From the NCBI GenBank assembly GCA_913055905.1, contig CAJXLB010000009.1:1-64000 (forward strand): DNA of 64,000 nucleotides, in the 5' to 3' direction. Source of the DNA: an uncultured Winogradskyella sp. (GTDB lineage: Bacteria; Bacteroidota; Bacteroidia; Flavobacteriales; Flavobacteriaceae). Shown here piece by piece: positions 17,831 to 26,929 of this stretch. The notes beneath the pieces were generated by a model. The model worked only from the letters and a program-made list of their open reading frames with translations, was not told where the DNA came from and ran no database searches. How positions within the stretch are numbered: position 1 is the first letter of the stretch; every line of letters starts with the position of its first letter. The position numbers and the translations under genes were made by a program.

Positions 17831-18716
17831 TTAGTTCTCTAAATAAGGTTTCTAGGCTCACGTTTTTTTGGTAGAGCTGAAGGATTTTTAAATCATTATC
17901 ATGAGCAAAATCAAACACGTGCGATCGCATATCCTTTGATGCCGAAAATGTGATTTCGTAGACAAAGTCGTGTGTATTTTTAACATGGGTCGCTTGTGGT
18001 AATTTAAGAAGAAAAGCATCTTCAACTCTATAATCAAATTCTGCTACTACGATTTGAGATGTTCCGTCCTGTAGATCATTTAAATATTTGTCTGCAACGA
18101 TTTTCCCCTTGTTAATAATGATAACCCTATCGCACATTGCTTCTACCTCTTGCATGATGTGTGTAGACAGAAACACCGTTTTAGTCTTGCCAAGTGATTT
18201 AATAAGTTGTCTTATATCAATGAGTTGGTTTGGGTCTAAGCCTGTAGTTGGCTCGTCTAAAATCAAAACTTCAGGATCGTGGAGCAAGGCAGCTGCTAAA
18301 CCCACACGTTGCCTGTAGCCCTTTGATAATTGTCCTATTTTTTTATGGCATTCAGGTGTTAGACCTGTTAGTGCAATAACATCTTCTATTCTCTGTTGAG
18401 GTACCTTGTATATTTGAGCATTGAACTTTAGATATTCCTTTACGTACATGTCCAAGTATAACGGATTGTGCTCCGGAAGGTAGCCCACACGTTTTTGCAC
18501 CTCTTGTTTGGCATTAAGGGTGTTGTAGCCATTAATGCTAGCAGTGCCATGAGTTGGGTCTAGATAGGCGGTTAAGATTTTCATCATGGTAGACTTGCCT
18601 GCGCCATTGGGACCTAAAAAGCCAACGACTTCCGCAGAATTAACAGAAAAGGATACTTGGTCTAGAGCCTTTTGTGTGCCGTACAATTTGGTAATATCCT
18701 TTACATTAATAGACAT
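17823..18716 (-). CDS. gldA: gliding-motility ABC transporter ATP-binding protein GldA
   Basis: A 297-residue ATPase, the same size as GldA of Flavobacterium johnsoniae. Walker A GPNGAGKST is at residues 35-43, signature LSKGYRQRVGLA near 137, Walker B LILDEPTTGLD near 158-168, H-loop STHIMQEVEAMCDR near 190. I chose the ATG at 18716 because an earlier in-frame start adds ten untypical residues. Known role: GldA works with GldF and GldG, which are not in this window, in a membrane ABC complex needed for gliding. The stop overlaps the convergent lipoprotein gene by 8 bases. Confidence 0.9.
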   Translation of the reverse strand: MSINVKDITKLYGTQKALDQVSFSVNSAEVVGFLGPNGAGKSTMMKILTAYLDPTHGTASINGYNTLNAKQEVQKRVGYLPEHNPLYLDMYVKEYLKFNAQIYKVPQQRIEDVIALTGLTPECHKKIGQLSKGYRQRVGLAAALLHDPEVLILDEPTTGLDPNQLIDIRQLIKSLGKTKTVFLSTHIMQEVEAMCDRVIIINKGKIVADKYLNDLQDGTSQIVVAEFDYRVEDAFLLKLPQATHVKNTHDFVYEITFSASKDMRSHVFDFAHDNDLKILQLYQKNVSLETLFRELTS

Positions 18717-18783
18717 AACGGTGGTAATTTTTGTAAAAATAATCAATTGCTAAAACAACCTTGCAAAAATTAAATAGTAGAGT

Positions 18784-18813
18784 TTTGTTTTTACAGATTA
18801 TTAACTACTTTAG
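18784..18813 (+). promoter_or_regulatory. pheA: promoter of the aromatic amino-acid operon leader
   Basis: TTTG (18784-18787), 18 bases, TACTTTAG (18806-18813), one mismatch to TAnnTTTG. The leader-peptide ATG is 20 bases downstream. Confidence 0.55.
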
Positions 18814-18833
18814 CCAATATATTATTGAACATA

Positions 18834-18899
18834 ATGTTTAAACACGAAACATATTATAGCTGGTTTTATTTCTTTTTTACCAAAAGGAACGAGGCTTAG
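18834..18899 (+). CDS. aromatic-residue-rich leader peptide of the pheA operon
   Basis: ATG at 18834 to TAG at 18897-18899, 21 residues: MFKHETYYSWFYFFFTKRNEA. Nine of 21 are aromatic (F2, Y7, Y8, W10, F11, Y12, F13-F15). It lies 55 bases before pheA and 24 bases before a terminator hairpin. By analogy with classical pheA and trp attenuators, translation through the aromatic codons would measure charged tRNA-Phe/Tyr/Trp. The end of the reading frame (CGAGGCTT, 18890-18897) can pair with AAGGTCTCG (18924-18932), with one bulged G, giving a candidate antiterminator that a stalled ribosome would leave free. Confidence 0.85.
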   Translation: MFKHETYYSWFYFFFTKRNEA

Positions 18900-18923
18900 T
18901 ATGTTTTATTTAAGATAAATTGT

Positions 18924-18951
18924 AAGGTCTCGAGGTAATCGAGACCTTTTT
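18924..18951 (+). terminator. attenuator terminator upstream of pheA
   Basis: AAGGTCTCGA (18924-18933) and TCGAGACCTT (18939-18948), a perfect 10-bp stem with loop GGTAA, followed by TTTTTG. It ends four bases before the pheA ATG at 18955, inside the operon's own leader, so its job must be conditional. Confidence 0.88.
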
Positions 18952-18954
18952 GTT

Positions 18955-19782
18955 ATGGGGAAACCGGTTGCAATACAAGGAATAAGAGGGTCATTTCATC
19001 ATCAGGTGGCACAAGACTATTTTGAGGAAAATCAAATTGTTTTGGAATGTAACACTTTTGATAGTACCATTGATAGCTTAATCTCTGGAAAGTCTGATTA
19101 CAGTATCATTGCTTTGGAGAACTCTATCGCTGGCTCTATAATCCCTAATTACGCTTTAATCGATTCCAATGATTTAGAAATTAGTGGTGAGTATTACTTA
19201 GACGTACAACACCATTTAATGGCTTTGCCCAACCAAACAATTGAAGATATAAAAGAGGTGCAGTCGCATCCTATGGCGTTATTGCAGTGCAAAGTTTTTT
19301 TAAAGACGCTGCCTTGGATTAAGCTGGTAGAGGCTAAGGATACTGCGGCAGTTGCTATGGAAATACGCGATGCTAATCTTAAGGGAGTTGCAGCAATAGG
19401 AAGTAAATCTGCAGCTGCTCTATTTGGTCTTAATATTTTGGCTCAAAGTATTCAAACCATTAAGCACAACGAAACACGTTTTGCCATAGTACAGCGAAAA
19501 GATAATAACGCAGGTTCAAAACCATTTAATAAGGCTTCCTTAAAATTTACCTTAGACCACAAACGAGGTAGTTTGGCCACTATTTTAAATGTTATGAGCG
19601 ACTGCAAACTCAATTTAACCAAAATACAATCGGTGCCAATAATAGATGTCCCATGGAAGTATGCCTTTTTTGTGGATGTTACTTTTGCCGATAAGAAAGA
19701 TTACATAAAGGCAAAGTCCATATTGCAGATTATGGCTGAAAAGTTTAAGGTTTTGGGAGAATATAAAAATGCCAAACTATGA
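18955..19782 (+). CDS. pheA: prephenate dehydratase
   Basis: A 275-residue enzyme converting prephenate to phenylpyruvate. The N-terminal PDT domain (about 5-180) has the ALENSIAGSI segment and the ETRF segment near 178-181 (TRF motif). The C-terminal ACT domain (about 195-272) contains SLATILNVMSDCKLNLTKI, the phenylalanine-binding regulatory fold. No chorismate-mutase domain is fused here; that activity is on the fourth gene. First structural gene of the operon, behind the leader peptide and terminator. Overlaps the aminotransferase by ATGA. Confidence 0.95.
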   Translation: MGKPVAIQGIRGSFHHQVAQDYFEENQIVLECNTFDSTIDSLISGKSDYSIIALENSIAGSIIPNYALIDSNDLEISGEYYLDVQHHLMALPNQTIEDIKEVQSHPMALLQCKVFLKTLPWIKLVEAKDTAAVAMEIRDANLKGVAAIGSKSAAALFGLNILAQSIQTIKHNETRFAIVQRKDNNAGSKPFNKASLKFTLDHKRGSLATILNVMSDCKLNLTKIQSVPIIDVPWKYAFFVDVTFADKKDYIKAKSILQIMAEKFKVLGEYKNAKL

Positions 19783-20921
19783 TTGAAGTAGCAAATAGAT
19801 TAAAAGCTGTTGAGGAATATTACTTCTCAAAGAAGTTAAGAGAGGTAGCGTTACTAAAATCGCAAGGAAAGCCTATAATAAATTTAGGTATTGGCAGTCC
19901 AGACTTAGAGCCACCTTTTAAAGCAACAATGTCGCTTCAAGATAGTTTGATGGACGAAGGAGCGCATAAGTATCAAAGCTATCAAGGCATTCCAGAATTA
20001 AGGGAAGGAATCGCAAATTTTTACAAGAAGCAGTACAAGGTCAATCTCAGCTACCAAACTGAAATATTGCCGTTGCTAGGAAGTAAAGAAGGGATTATGC
20101 ACATTTCCATGGCATTTTTAAACCCTAGTGATGAGGTCCTTATTCCTAACCCAGGTTATCCAACATATTCGGCTGTAACAAAGCTATTGGAAGCCAAACC
20201 AGTCTATTATGATTTATTGGAGAATAATCATTGGCTGCCAGATTTTATAGCTCTGGAGCGCATGGATTTGAGCAAAGTGAAAATTATGTGGATTAGCTAT
20301 CCGCATATGCCCACAGGAGCTAATGCGCCCAATAAGTTTTATGATGATGTCATTGCCTTTGGGAAACGCCATAATATCTTAATCGTTAATGATAATCCTT
20401 ACAGTTTTATACTAAACAACAAGCCTATAAGTATAATGCGCTATAGAGGTGCCAAAGAGGTCTGTTTGGAGTTAAACTCTTTAAGTAAAACCTTTAATAT
20501 GGCAGGTTGGCGCGTAGGCATGCTTTTAGGCCATTACGATTATATCAGTGCTGTCTTAAGAGTGAAAAGCAACATGGACTCTGGTATGTTTTATGCCATT
20601 CAAAAAGGGGCCATTGAAGCTTTGAAATCTTCTAATTTATGGTATGGCAGTTTAAATAGTGTATATAAAAGTAGAAGAGAACTTATCTGGAAATTAGCAG
20701 AAGCATTAAACTGTACATATGATAAGGACGCTTCTGGGTTATTTGTTTGGGCTAAATTACCACCACATATCAAATCGGAGGAGTTTACGGATACGGTGTT
20801 AAAAGATCATTCTATTTTCATCGCGCCAGGTACGGTCTTTGGTAGTAATGGAGAGGGCTATGTAAGGTTTTCCCTTTGTGCGCAAGAAGAAGATATTAAC
20901 GAAGCTTTGGCAAGGGTTTAA
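19779..20921 (+). CDS. class I/II aminotransferase, probably aromatic
   Basis: A 380-residue PLP enzyme. NLGIGSPDLEPP near residue 35, the NPGYPTYS loop near 125, and SLSKTFNMAGWRVG near 236 with the PLP lysine. It is placed between pheA and tyrA with an ATGA overlap, so the likely reaction is transamination of phenylpyruvate and 4-hydroxyphenylpyruvate to Phe and Tyr. Sequence alone does not exclude other keto acids; the family also includes DapL- and AspC-like members. Confidence 0.85.
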   Translation: MIEVANRLKAVEEYYFSKKLREVALLKSQGKPIINLGIGSPDLEPPFKATMSLQDSLMDEGAHKYQSYQGIPELREGIANFYKKQYKVNLSYQTEILPLLGSKEGIMHISMAFLNPSDEVLIPNPGYPTYSAVTKLLEAKPVYYDLLENNHWLPDFIALERMDLSKVKIMWISYPHMPTGANAPNKFYDDVIAFGKRHNILIVNDNPYSFILNNKPISIMRYRGAKEVCLELNSLSKTFNMAGWRVGMLLGHYDYISAVLRVKSNMDSGMFYAIQKGAIEALKSSNLWYGSLNSVYKSRRELIWKLAEALNCTYDKDASGLFVWAKLPPHIKSEEFTDTVLKDHSIFIAPGTVFGSNGEGYVRFSLCAQEEDINEALARV

Positions 20922-20924
20922 GTC

Positions 20925-21779
20925 ATGATAAACAACGTTTTTATAATCGGAATTGGGTTAATAGGAGGAAGTTTTGCGCTGGACTTAAGGCAAAAATATC
21001 CAAGTCTCAAGATTTATGGCATAGATAAAGACGAAAATCACTTAGATGAAGCAGTAAATCTGGGCTTAATTGATGAAAAGGCCAGTATGGAGACGCTTAA
21101 TAAGGCTGAGGTCGTCATCCTTTCTACTCCAGTAGATGCAGCTTTAGAGGTATTACCTTCGGTATTAAATAACATTTCCGAAGAAACCATCGTATTCGAT
21201 GTTGGGTCAACCAAAGAAGATATTTGTGCTGTTGCTAAGAACCATCCAAGAAGACGAAACTTCTTGGCAGCGCATCCCATTGCAGGTAACGAATTTTCAG
21301 GGCCTTCTGCAGCTATCAAAGGACTTTTTCACAACAAGACAAATATTATATGCGAAGTAGAAGAAACGGCTTTCAAACTGCAAGAGAAAGCACTTTCAAT
21401 ATTCGCCAATTTAGGAATGCGTATTCGGTATATGAACCCAAAGGCTCATGATAAGCATATTGCTTACGTATCACACTTATCACACATAAGTTCGTTTATG
21501 CTTGGAAAGACCGTTATTGAAAAGGAAAAAAATGAACGCGATATTTTTGATATGGCAGGGAGTGGTTTTGAAAGTACGGTGCGTCTAGCCAAAAGTTCAC
21601 CTGCAATGTGGACGCCTATATTCCGACAAAACAAAGCCAATGTCATAGAAACCTTGGAAGAGTACATTGCCAATCTGGTGTATTTCAAAAATTTAATGAA
21701 GGAAGATAATTTTGAAGCCGTTTATGAGGAAATGGAATCTACAAATCACATTAAGAATATTTTAAAAGGTATAGAATAG
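20925..21779 (+). CDS. tyrA: prephenate dehydrogenase
   Basis: A 284-residue NAD(P)-dependent enzyme that turns prephenate into 4-hydroxyphenylpyruvate. Rossmann motif GIGLIGGS (residues 9-16) near the N-terminus, DVGSTKEDI near 87, AHPIAGNEFSG near 108, and HIAYVSHLSHISSF near 180 with the catalytic histidine region. No ACT or mutase domain. It follows the aminotransferase stop by three bases. Confidence 0.95.
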   Translation: MINNVFIIGIGLIGGSFALDLRQKYPSLKIYGIDKDENHLDEAVNLGLIDEKASMETLNKAEVVILSTPVDAALEVLPSVLNNISEETIVFDVGSTKEDICAVAKNHPRRRNFLAAHPIAGNEFSGPSAAIKGLFHNKTNIICEVEETAFKLQEKALSIFANLGMRIRYMNPKAHDKHIAYVSHLSHISSFMLGKTVIEKEKNERDIFDMAGSGFESTVRLAKSSPAMWTPIFRQNKANVIETLEEYIANLVYFKNLMKEDNFEAVYEEMESTNHIKNILKGIE

Positions 21780-21800
21780 AAAAAGAGAAATTATACGATT

Positions 21801-22883
21801 ATGGAAAACAAAAAAGAATTGCGCAATTGGTTAGATGCCTTTAATTTAAGTCACCCTTTGGTCATAGCAGGGCCATGCAGTGCAGAAACTGAAGACCAGG
21901 TGCTTAATATTGCACATCAACTTAAAGATAGTGATGCTACCGTGTTTAGGGCAGGTATTTGGAAACCGAGGACACGTCCAGGCAACTTTGAAGGCGTTGG
22001 TGCTCTGGGCTTAAAGTGGTTGCAGCGTGCTAAGGAAGAGACAGGACTCATGATAACCACCGAAGTTGCTAATCCGCACCATGTAGAACTGGCACTGGAG
22101 CACGATGTAGACATTCTTTGGATTGGTGCTAGGACTACAGTAAGCCCGTTCATTGTTCAGGACATAGCAGATGCCCTTAAAGGTACCAATAAACCGGTTT
22201 TAATAAAGAATCCAGTTAATCCAGATTTGTCCTTGTGGTTGGGAGCTGTGGAACGTTTTTATAAAGCAGATGTGTCTAATTTAGGTGTCATACACAGAGG
22301 CTTTTCAACATACGAGAAAACGAGATACAGAAATAATCCCGAATGGCAAATTGCTGTAGACTTGCAAAATCGTTTTCCCGATTTGCCTTTAATTTTAGAT
22401 CCTTCCCATATCGCAGGTCGAAGGGATATTATTTTTGATTTGAGCCAAACAGCACTAGACCTCAATTATGATGGTTTAATGATTGAAACGCACCACGACC
22501 CAGACAATGCTTGGAGTGATGCCGCCCAGCAGATAACACCCGATGCCTTAATTAAATATACTGAAGATTTAAGAATTAGAAAGGAAGTCGGAGATGATGC
22601 TGCCTTTAAAAATAAAATTAATACGCTGCGGACTAAAATCGATGTTATTGATCATCAGTTGATCGAAATTTTAGGTAAACGTATGAAGGTTGCAGATGAG
22701 ATTGGCGAACTTAAAAAAGCTCACAATGTCGCGGTATTACAATCCAAACGTTGGAATGAGATTCTAGGAAAGATGATTTTGGAAGGTGAGGAGAAAAACC
22801 TTAGCGAAGAGTTTATTTTAAGAATGTTTAAGGCCATTCATCAAGAGTCCATCAATCACCAAGAGGAGATTATCAATCATTAA
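21801..22883 (+). CDS. bifunctional DAHP synthase / chorismate mutase type II
   Basis: A 360-residue fusion. Residues about 1-260 are a KDSA/type I-beta DAHP synthase: AGPCSAETEDQV near 24, RAGIWKPRTRPGNFEG near 50, LIKNPVNPDLSLW near 134, DPSHIAGRR near 197. Residues about 268-352 are an AroQ-type chorismate mutase (INTLRTKIDVIDHQLIEILGKRM, then KKAHNVAVLQSKRW). It supplies both the first shikimate-pathway step and the chorismate-to-prephenate branch, so the operon runs from the pathway entrance to Phe/Tyr. The feedback target may be the mutase domain (inference). A strong terminator follows. Confidence 0.95.
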   Translation: MENKKELRNWLDAFNLSHPLVIAGPCSAETEDQVLNIAHQLKDSDATVFRAGIWKPRTRPGNFEGVGALGLKWLQRAKEETGLMITTEVANPHHVELALEHDVDILWIGARTTVSPFIVQDIADALKGTNKPVLIKNPVNPDLSLWLGAVERFYKADVSNLGVIHRGFSTYEKTRYRNNPEWQIAVDLQNRFPDLPLILDPSHIAGRRDIIFDLSQTALDLNYDGLMIETHHDPDNAWSDAAQQITPDALIKYTEDLRIRKEVGDDAAFKNKINTLRTKIDVIDHQLIEILGKRMKVADEIGELKKAHNVAVLQSKRWNEILGKMILEGEEKNLSEEFILRMFKAIHQESINHQEEIINH

Positions 22884-22885
22884 AA

Positions 22886-22915
22886 AAGGCTCGCAAAATG
22901 CGAGCCTTTTTTGTT
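22886..22915. terminator. bidirectional terminator after the aromatic operon
   Basis: AAGGCTCGCA (22886-22895) and TGCGAGCCTT (22899-22908), perfect 10-bp stem, loop AAA, flanked by A- and T-runs. It serves the rightward operon and the convergent small secreted-protein gene. Confidence 0.92.
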
Positions 22916-23374
22916 TTACTGCTTGTTACGTTTAAAAATATAGCGTGTTACAAAGATGCCTTGTCCATCACCTTTTCCAGCATCACTTTCAGAACTGCTG
23001 CTAACAAAAGCGAGCTCCCAGCCATCTTCGGCCATGGCATTCAATTTTGAGGTAACAACCGCATCATTGGCTACGATATTTTGAAATCTAATCCCTCCAA
23101 GATTATAAAAGTTAAGTAATTTGGTTTCTTCGAAATCCTTAACGCGGATATCGCTTCGTTTTGATTTATTGCGCTTGTCTTCGTCCTTATCGCTAGAGCG
23201 TTCAGAGGTAAACTCATCATAATCTCTAGAAACATTAGCAGAAATTAATCTAGACCGACCTAGACCATTTGGAACAATAGATTCTACACTAGTAACGACC
23301 ATATATTCTACTTGTGCTGTTACTTCTGAAAACATAAGGCTTATAAAGGTAGCCAGGAAAAGGAATTTTTTCAT
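22916..23374 (-). CDS. small secreted hypothetical protein
   Basis: A 152-residue protein with signal peptide (ending TAQ, residue 21). A charged low-complexity middle (ERSSDKDEDKRNKSKRSD, about 58-75) is followed by a C-terminal part with LNAMAEDGWELAFVSSSS, reminiscent of DUF4177-type domains, and ending in VTRYIFKRN. Function unknown. It is convergent with the aromatic operon. Confidence 0.78.
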   Translation of the reverse strand: MKKFLFLATFISLMFSEVTAQVEYMVVTSVESIVPNGLGRSRLISANVSRDYDEFTSERSSDKDEDKRNKSKRSDIRVKDFEETKLLNFYNLGGIRFQNIVANDAVVTSKLNAMAEDGWELAFVSSSSESDAGKGDGQGIFVTRYIFKRNKQ

Positions 23375-23453
23375 GTGATTTGATTTTTGAATATGAGGTC
23401 AAAGTAGCGAATTTTTACGAAATGTCGTTTCTTTGTTGTTGTTTTAATAGATA

Positions 23454-24404
23454 ATGACAGGAATCGTTTACAAATCTACGGGTAGCTGGTATGTGGTTAA
23501 GACCTTAAATGGCCATTTCTACGAGTGCAGAATCAAGGGTAAATTACGACTAAAAGACATCAAAAGCACCAACCCAATTGCTGTAGGCGATAAGGTTCAG
23601 TTTGAGCTAGAGACCAAAAACAACAAGGAAACAGGTGTTATTACTGGTATAGACGAGCGCAAAAACTATATCATAAGAAAATCTGTAAATCTCTCTAAAC
23701 AAACCCATATCATTGCCGCCAATATCGATCAGGTTTTTTTGCTTGTAACACTTAATAACCCACCAACCTTAACAAGTTTTATAGATAGGTTCCTGGTTAC
23801 AGCTGAGGCGTATTCCATAGACACCATCTTGCTGTTTAATAAAATTGATTCTTATAATGAAGAAGAGCTATTGGAAATTAAGTATTTAGAAAGTATCTAC
23901 AGTAAAATAGGATATCCTACTATTCAAATTTCAGCCCTAACGGGTAAGAATATTGATAAGGTAAAACAGCTCATGGAAGGGAAAGTGAATATGTTTGCTG
24001 GACACTCTGGTGTTGGAAAATCTACGTTGATTAATACGATTGAACCTTCTTTGGATCTTAAAACAAAGGAAATTTCTGAACAGTACCTCCAAGGTCGGCA
24101 CACTACGACCTTTGCTGAAATGTTCGACTTAAGTTTTGATGCCAAGATTATTGATACGCCTGGCATCAAGGGCTTTGGTGTCGTTGATATGGATAAGGAA
24201 GAAGTCGGTGATTATTTTCCTGAGTTTTTTAGATTAAAGCAAGATTGCAAATTCAACAATTGTCTCCATGTTAAGGAGCCTAAATGCGCAGTAAAGCAGG
24301 CTTTGGAGAATGATGAGATATCCTATTCGCGCTATCGAAGTTATCTTCAGATTTTAGAGGGCGACGAAGAAAATTATAGAACCGATAATTGGGATACGGA
24401 ATGA
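23454..24404 (+). CDS. rsgA: ribosome small-subunit-dependent GTPase A
   Basis: A 316-residue circularly permuted GTPase that helps 30S maturation. Order seen: N-terminal OB-fold (about 1-70), NKID G4 motif near 126, SALTG G5 near 162, G1 GHSGVGKST near 183, G3 DTPGIKG near 235, then a C-terminal zinc motif with C-x4-C-x-H and a later Cys (DCKFNNCLHVKEPKC). The G4-G5-G1-G3 order is diagnostic for RsgA/YjeQ. It overlaps dtd by ATGA. Confidence 0.97.
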   Translation: MTGIVYKSTGSWYVVKTLNGHFYECRIKGKLRLKDIKSTNPIAVGDKVQFELETKNNKETGVITGIDERKNYIIRKSVNLSKQTHIIAANIDQVFLLVTLNNPPTLTSFIDRFLVTAEAYSIDTILLFNKIDSYNEEELLEIKYLESIYSKIGYPTIQISALTGKNIDKVKQLMEGKVNMFAGHSGVGKSTLINTIEPSLDLKTKEISEQYLQGRHTTTFAEMFDLSFDAKIIDTPGIKGFGVVDMDKEEVGDYFPEFFRLKQDCKFNNCLHVKEPKCAVKQALENDEISYSRYRSYLQILEGDEENYRTDNWDTE

Positions 24405-24853
24405 GAGTGGTAATTCAAAGGGTTTCAGAAGCAGCTGTAACCATAAATCAAAAAATAGAAGGCAAAATAGCATTAGGTTTAGTGGTATTGTTGGGAATTG
24501 AAGAAAGCGATGGCCCAGAAGACATTGAATGGCTCTGCAATAAAATAGTTAATCTTAGGATATTTCCAGACGATAAAGGCCAAATGAATAAATCTATTCT
24601 TCAGGCTGGTGGCGATATCCTTTTAATAAGCCAGTTTACGCTGCATGCTAGTACCAAGAAAGGCAACAGACCAAGTTATATAAAAGCAGCAAAACCTAAT
24701 ATCGCAATCCCGCTTTACGAAACGTTCATTGAGACGCTTCAACATCAGCTGGGCAAGCCCATTTACACAGGAATATTTGGTGCAGATATGAAGGTGGCCT
24801 TAGTTAACGACGGACCCGTTACCATAAGCATTGACTCCAAAAACAGGGAATAG
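24401..24853 (+). CDS. dtd: D-aminoacyl-tRNA deacylase
   Basis: A 150-residue enzyme that hydrolyses D-amino acids from tRNA. I use the ATG at 24401 (MRVVIQRVSEA), the family's normal N-terminus, overlapping the rsgA stop; an upstream TTG at 24389 is less likely. SQFTL near 78, NRPSYIKAA near 89 and GPVTISID near the end are the Dtd active-site motifs. Translation is probably coupled to rsgA. Confidence 0.95.
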   Translation: MRVVIQRVSEAAVTINQKIEGKIALGLVVLLGIEESDGPEDIEWLCNKIVNLRIFPDDKGQMNKSILQAGGDILLISQFTLHASTKKGNRPSYIKAAKPNIAIPLYETFIETLQHQLGKPIYTGIFGADMKVALVNDGPVTISIDSKNRE

Positions 24854-24963
24854 ACCATTTTCTTTTGATTTCTATCCCTAAACACCCTTTGATTTATTTT
24901 GTAAGAAAGTATTTCATCGAAAAATTATGGGATTAACGGATTTTATGAGATTTGTCAGGTTTA

Positions 24964-24990
24964 AGTAATAATTTAAATAGTATTATTACT
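24964..24990. repeat. inverted repeat before the DUF3857 genes
   Basis: AGTAATAAT (24964-24972) and ATTATTACT (24982-24990), perfect 9-bp arms with a 9-base spacer, 24 bases before the next start codon. It could be an operator; the AT-rich sequence makes chance more likely than for GC-rich repeats. Nothing else stands out in the 161-base gap. Confidence 0.35.
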
Positions 24991-25014
24991 ACGTGTTAAT
25001 ATAAATAAAATCAT

Positions 25015-26919
25015 ATGGTTGCAGGCAGTAAAAAGGTCCTGCTTTTATTTCAGATTGTTTGCCTTTCGATTTTTTCTCAGGATTCTTACCTCTATAAATC
25101 TAGTACGGTTCCCGCTGTTTTAAAACAAAATGCCAATGCTACGGTTAGGTATGACCATACGGAATTGGAAATCCAAGATTTTGATAGAATACTAGTAAAA
25201 ACTCACAGGATTGTTAGCATTTACAATGAATATGGAGAGCGACACCACAATGCTGTTGAGTTTTACGACGATAAAACGAAAATTAAGGAGTTGGAAGCTC
25301 GAATTTATGATGCTTCAGGAAATCAAATAAAACGTATTAAAGAAAGGGATTTTGCAGATGAAAGCGCCGTAGACGGAGGTACGCTATACTCGGACAATAG
25401 AGTGAAATATCTCAACTATACAACACCGAGCTATCCTTATACCGTAGAGTTTAAAAGTGAAATTGAATTAAGGAGTACCGCATTTGTACCGAGTTGGTAT
25501 CCTGTAGATGATTTTTATTTGTCTGTCCAACATTCAGAATTCCAAATAATCAATAATTCTGGAATTGAATTGCGCACCAAGCCCGAACGTTTTGAACACT
25601 TTAATATTTCAAAAAAAGCGCCTTTGCATTATGTTGCCAATAATATCCCTGGCATAAAATACGAAGTCTACAATGAAGGCATTAAAAACATAGTCCCTCA
25701 ATTTAAATCAGCCCTAGTTAGGTTCAGTATGGAAGGTGTAGAAGGCCAAAACAATAACTGGAATGATTTTGGGCAATGGATGTACAACAAGCTTTTGCAC
25801 GGTACAACTGAAATTCCAGAAAGTGTTGTTAGGGAGGTTAAAGCGCTTACGGATGACCTCAGTACAAATAAGGAAAAGGCGAAGGCAATTTACAAGTACA
25901 TGCAAGAAAAAACACGTTATATCAGTGTGCAAGTAGGCATTGGTGGCTGGAAACCAACTGAAGCAAATGACGTAGATAGATTAGGTTACTCAGATTGCAA
26001 AGGGCTTACTAATTATACTAGAGCGTTACTTGATGCCATTGGAATTCCCTCTTATTATACCGTGGTTTGGGGTGGAGATGATATTAGGAATATAGACAAG
26101 AGTTTTTCTGTCACAGAGGGTAACCACGTTATCTTGTGCTTGGCCGATGAAGAGGAGAATATATTTTTGGAGTGTACCAGCCAGACCAATCCTTTTGGAT
26201 TCACCGCTGGTTTTACTGATGATAGGGATGTGCTTTTAATAACACCCAACGGTGGGCAAATAACGCATACCAATGTCTATAATGCTGATGACAGCCAGCA
26301 AATCACGACATCCGAGCTAATACTAGATGAGACAGGCTCTTTAAAAGCAAACCTGACACGAAAGTATACAGGCTATCAATATGCACTACATTCAGATGCT
26401 GCGTCTAAGCTGGACAAAGAACACAAGATGCAACATCATTCAGATTGGGGTTATATCAATGCTTTTAAAATAAGTAACCTTGTGGTAGAGAATAATAAGG
26501 ACGCTGTAAGTATTGCCGAGGAACTTGACATGACTGCCTTAAGCTATGCATCAAAAAGTGGAGCTCGTTTAATTTTTCAACCAAACGTATTTAATCGTAT
26601 AGAAACTATCCCTCCGCGCTATGCTAAAAGAACTTTAGATTTTAAGATACATCGTGCTTACAAGGATGTAGACACCTATGTCTTTTCCCTTCCTGAAGGT
26701 TATTCGCTGGAAGCAATGAACCCAAGTGCGACCATAGAAACCGTTTTTGGGTCTTACCACTATAGCCTCGAATTACTCGCCAACGATAAAATAAAGTATC
26801 ACCGAAGACTTACAATAAATAAAGGCCTTTACACTAAAGAGGAATATTCAAAATATAGGGATTTCCTAAAGCAGGTCTCAAAACAAGATAAGACCAAAAT
26901 AATTTTACTTAAAGAATAA
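25015..26919 (+). CDS. DUF3857 / transglutaminase-like exported protein, intact triad
   Basis: A 634-residue protein with signal peptide (to FSQ, residue 22). N-terminal DUF3857 domain (about 45-225), transglutaminase-like core (about 280-400), then a C-terminal DUF3858-like region. In the core C328 (GYSDCKGL), H371 (GNHVIL) and E386 (LECTSQ) occupy the Cys-His-Asp/Glu positions, so it may be an active cysteine protease or transglutaminase. Substrate unknown; probably periplasmic or outer-membrane-associated. It is followed after 10 bases by a paralogue. Confidence 0.85.
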   Translation: MVAGSKKVLLLFQIVCLSIFSQDSYLYKSSTVPAVLKQNANATVRYDHTELEIQDFDRILVKTHRIVSIYNEYGERHHNAVEFYDDKTKIKELEARIYDASGNQIKRIKERDFADESAVDGGTLYSDNRVKYLNYTTPSYPYTVEFKSEIELRSTAFVPSWYPVDDFYLSVQHSEFQIINNSGIELRTKPERFEHFNISKKAPLHYVANNIPGIKYEVYNEGIKNIVPQFKSALVRFSMEGVEGQNNNWNDFGQWMYNKLLHGTTEIPESVVREVKALTDDLSTNKEKAKAIYKYMQEKTRYISVQVGIGGWKPTEANDVDRLGYSDCKGLTNYTRALLDAIGIPSYYTVVWGGDDIRNIDKSFSVTEGNHVILCLADEEENIFLECTSQTNPFGFTAGFTDDRDVLLITPNGGQITHTNVYNADDSQQITTSELILDETGSLKANLTRKYTGYQYALHSDAASKLDKEHKMQHHSDWGYINAFKISNLVVENNKDAVSIAEELDMTALSYASKSGARLIFQPNVFNRIETIPPRYAKRTLDFKIHRAYKDVDTYVFSLPEGYSLEAMNPSATIETVFGSYHYSLELLANDKIKYHRRLTINKGLYTKEEYSKYRDFLKQVSKQDKTKIILLKE

Positions 26920-26929
26920 ACCACTAATC

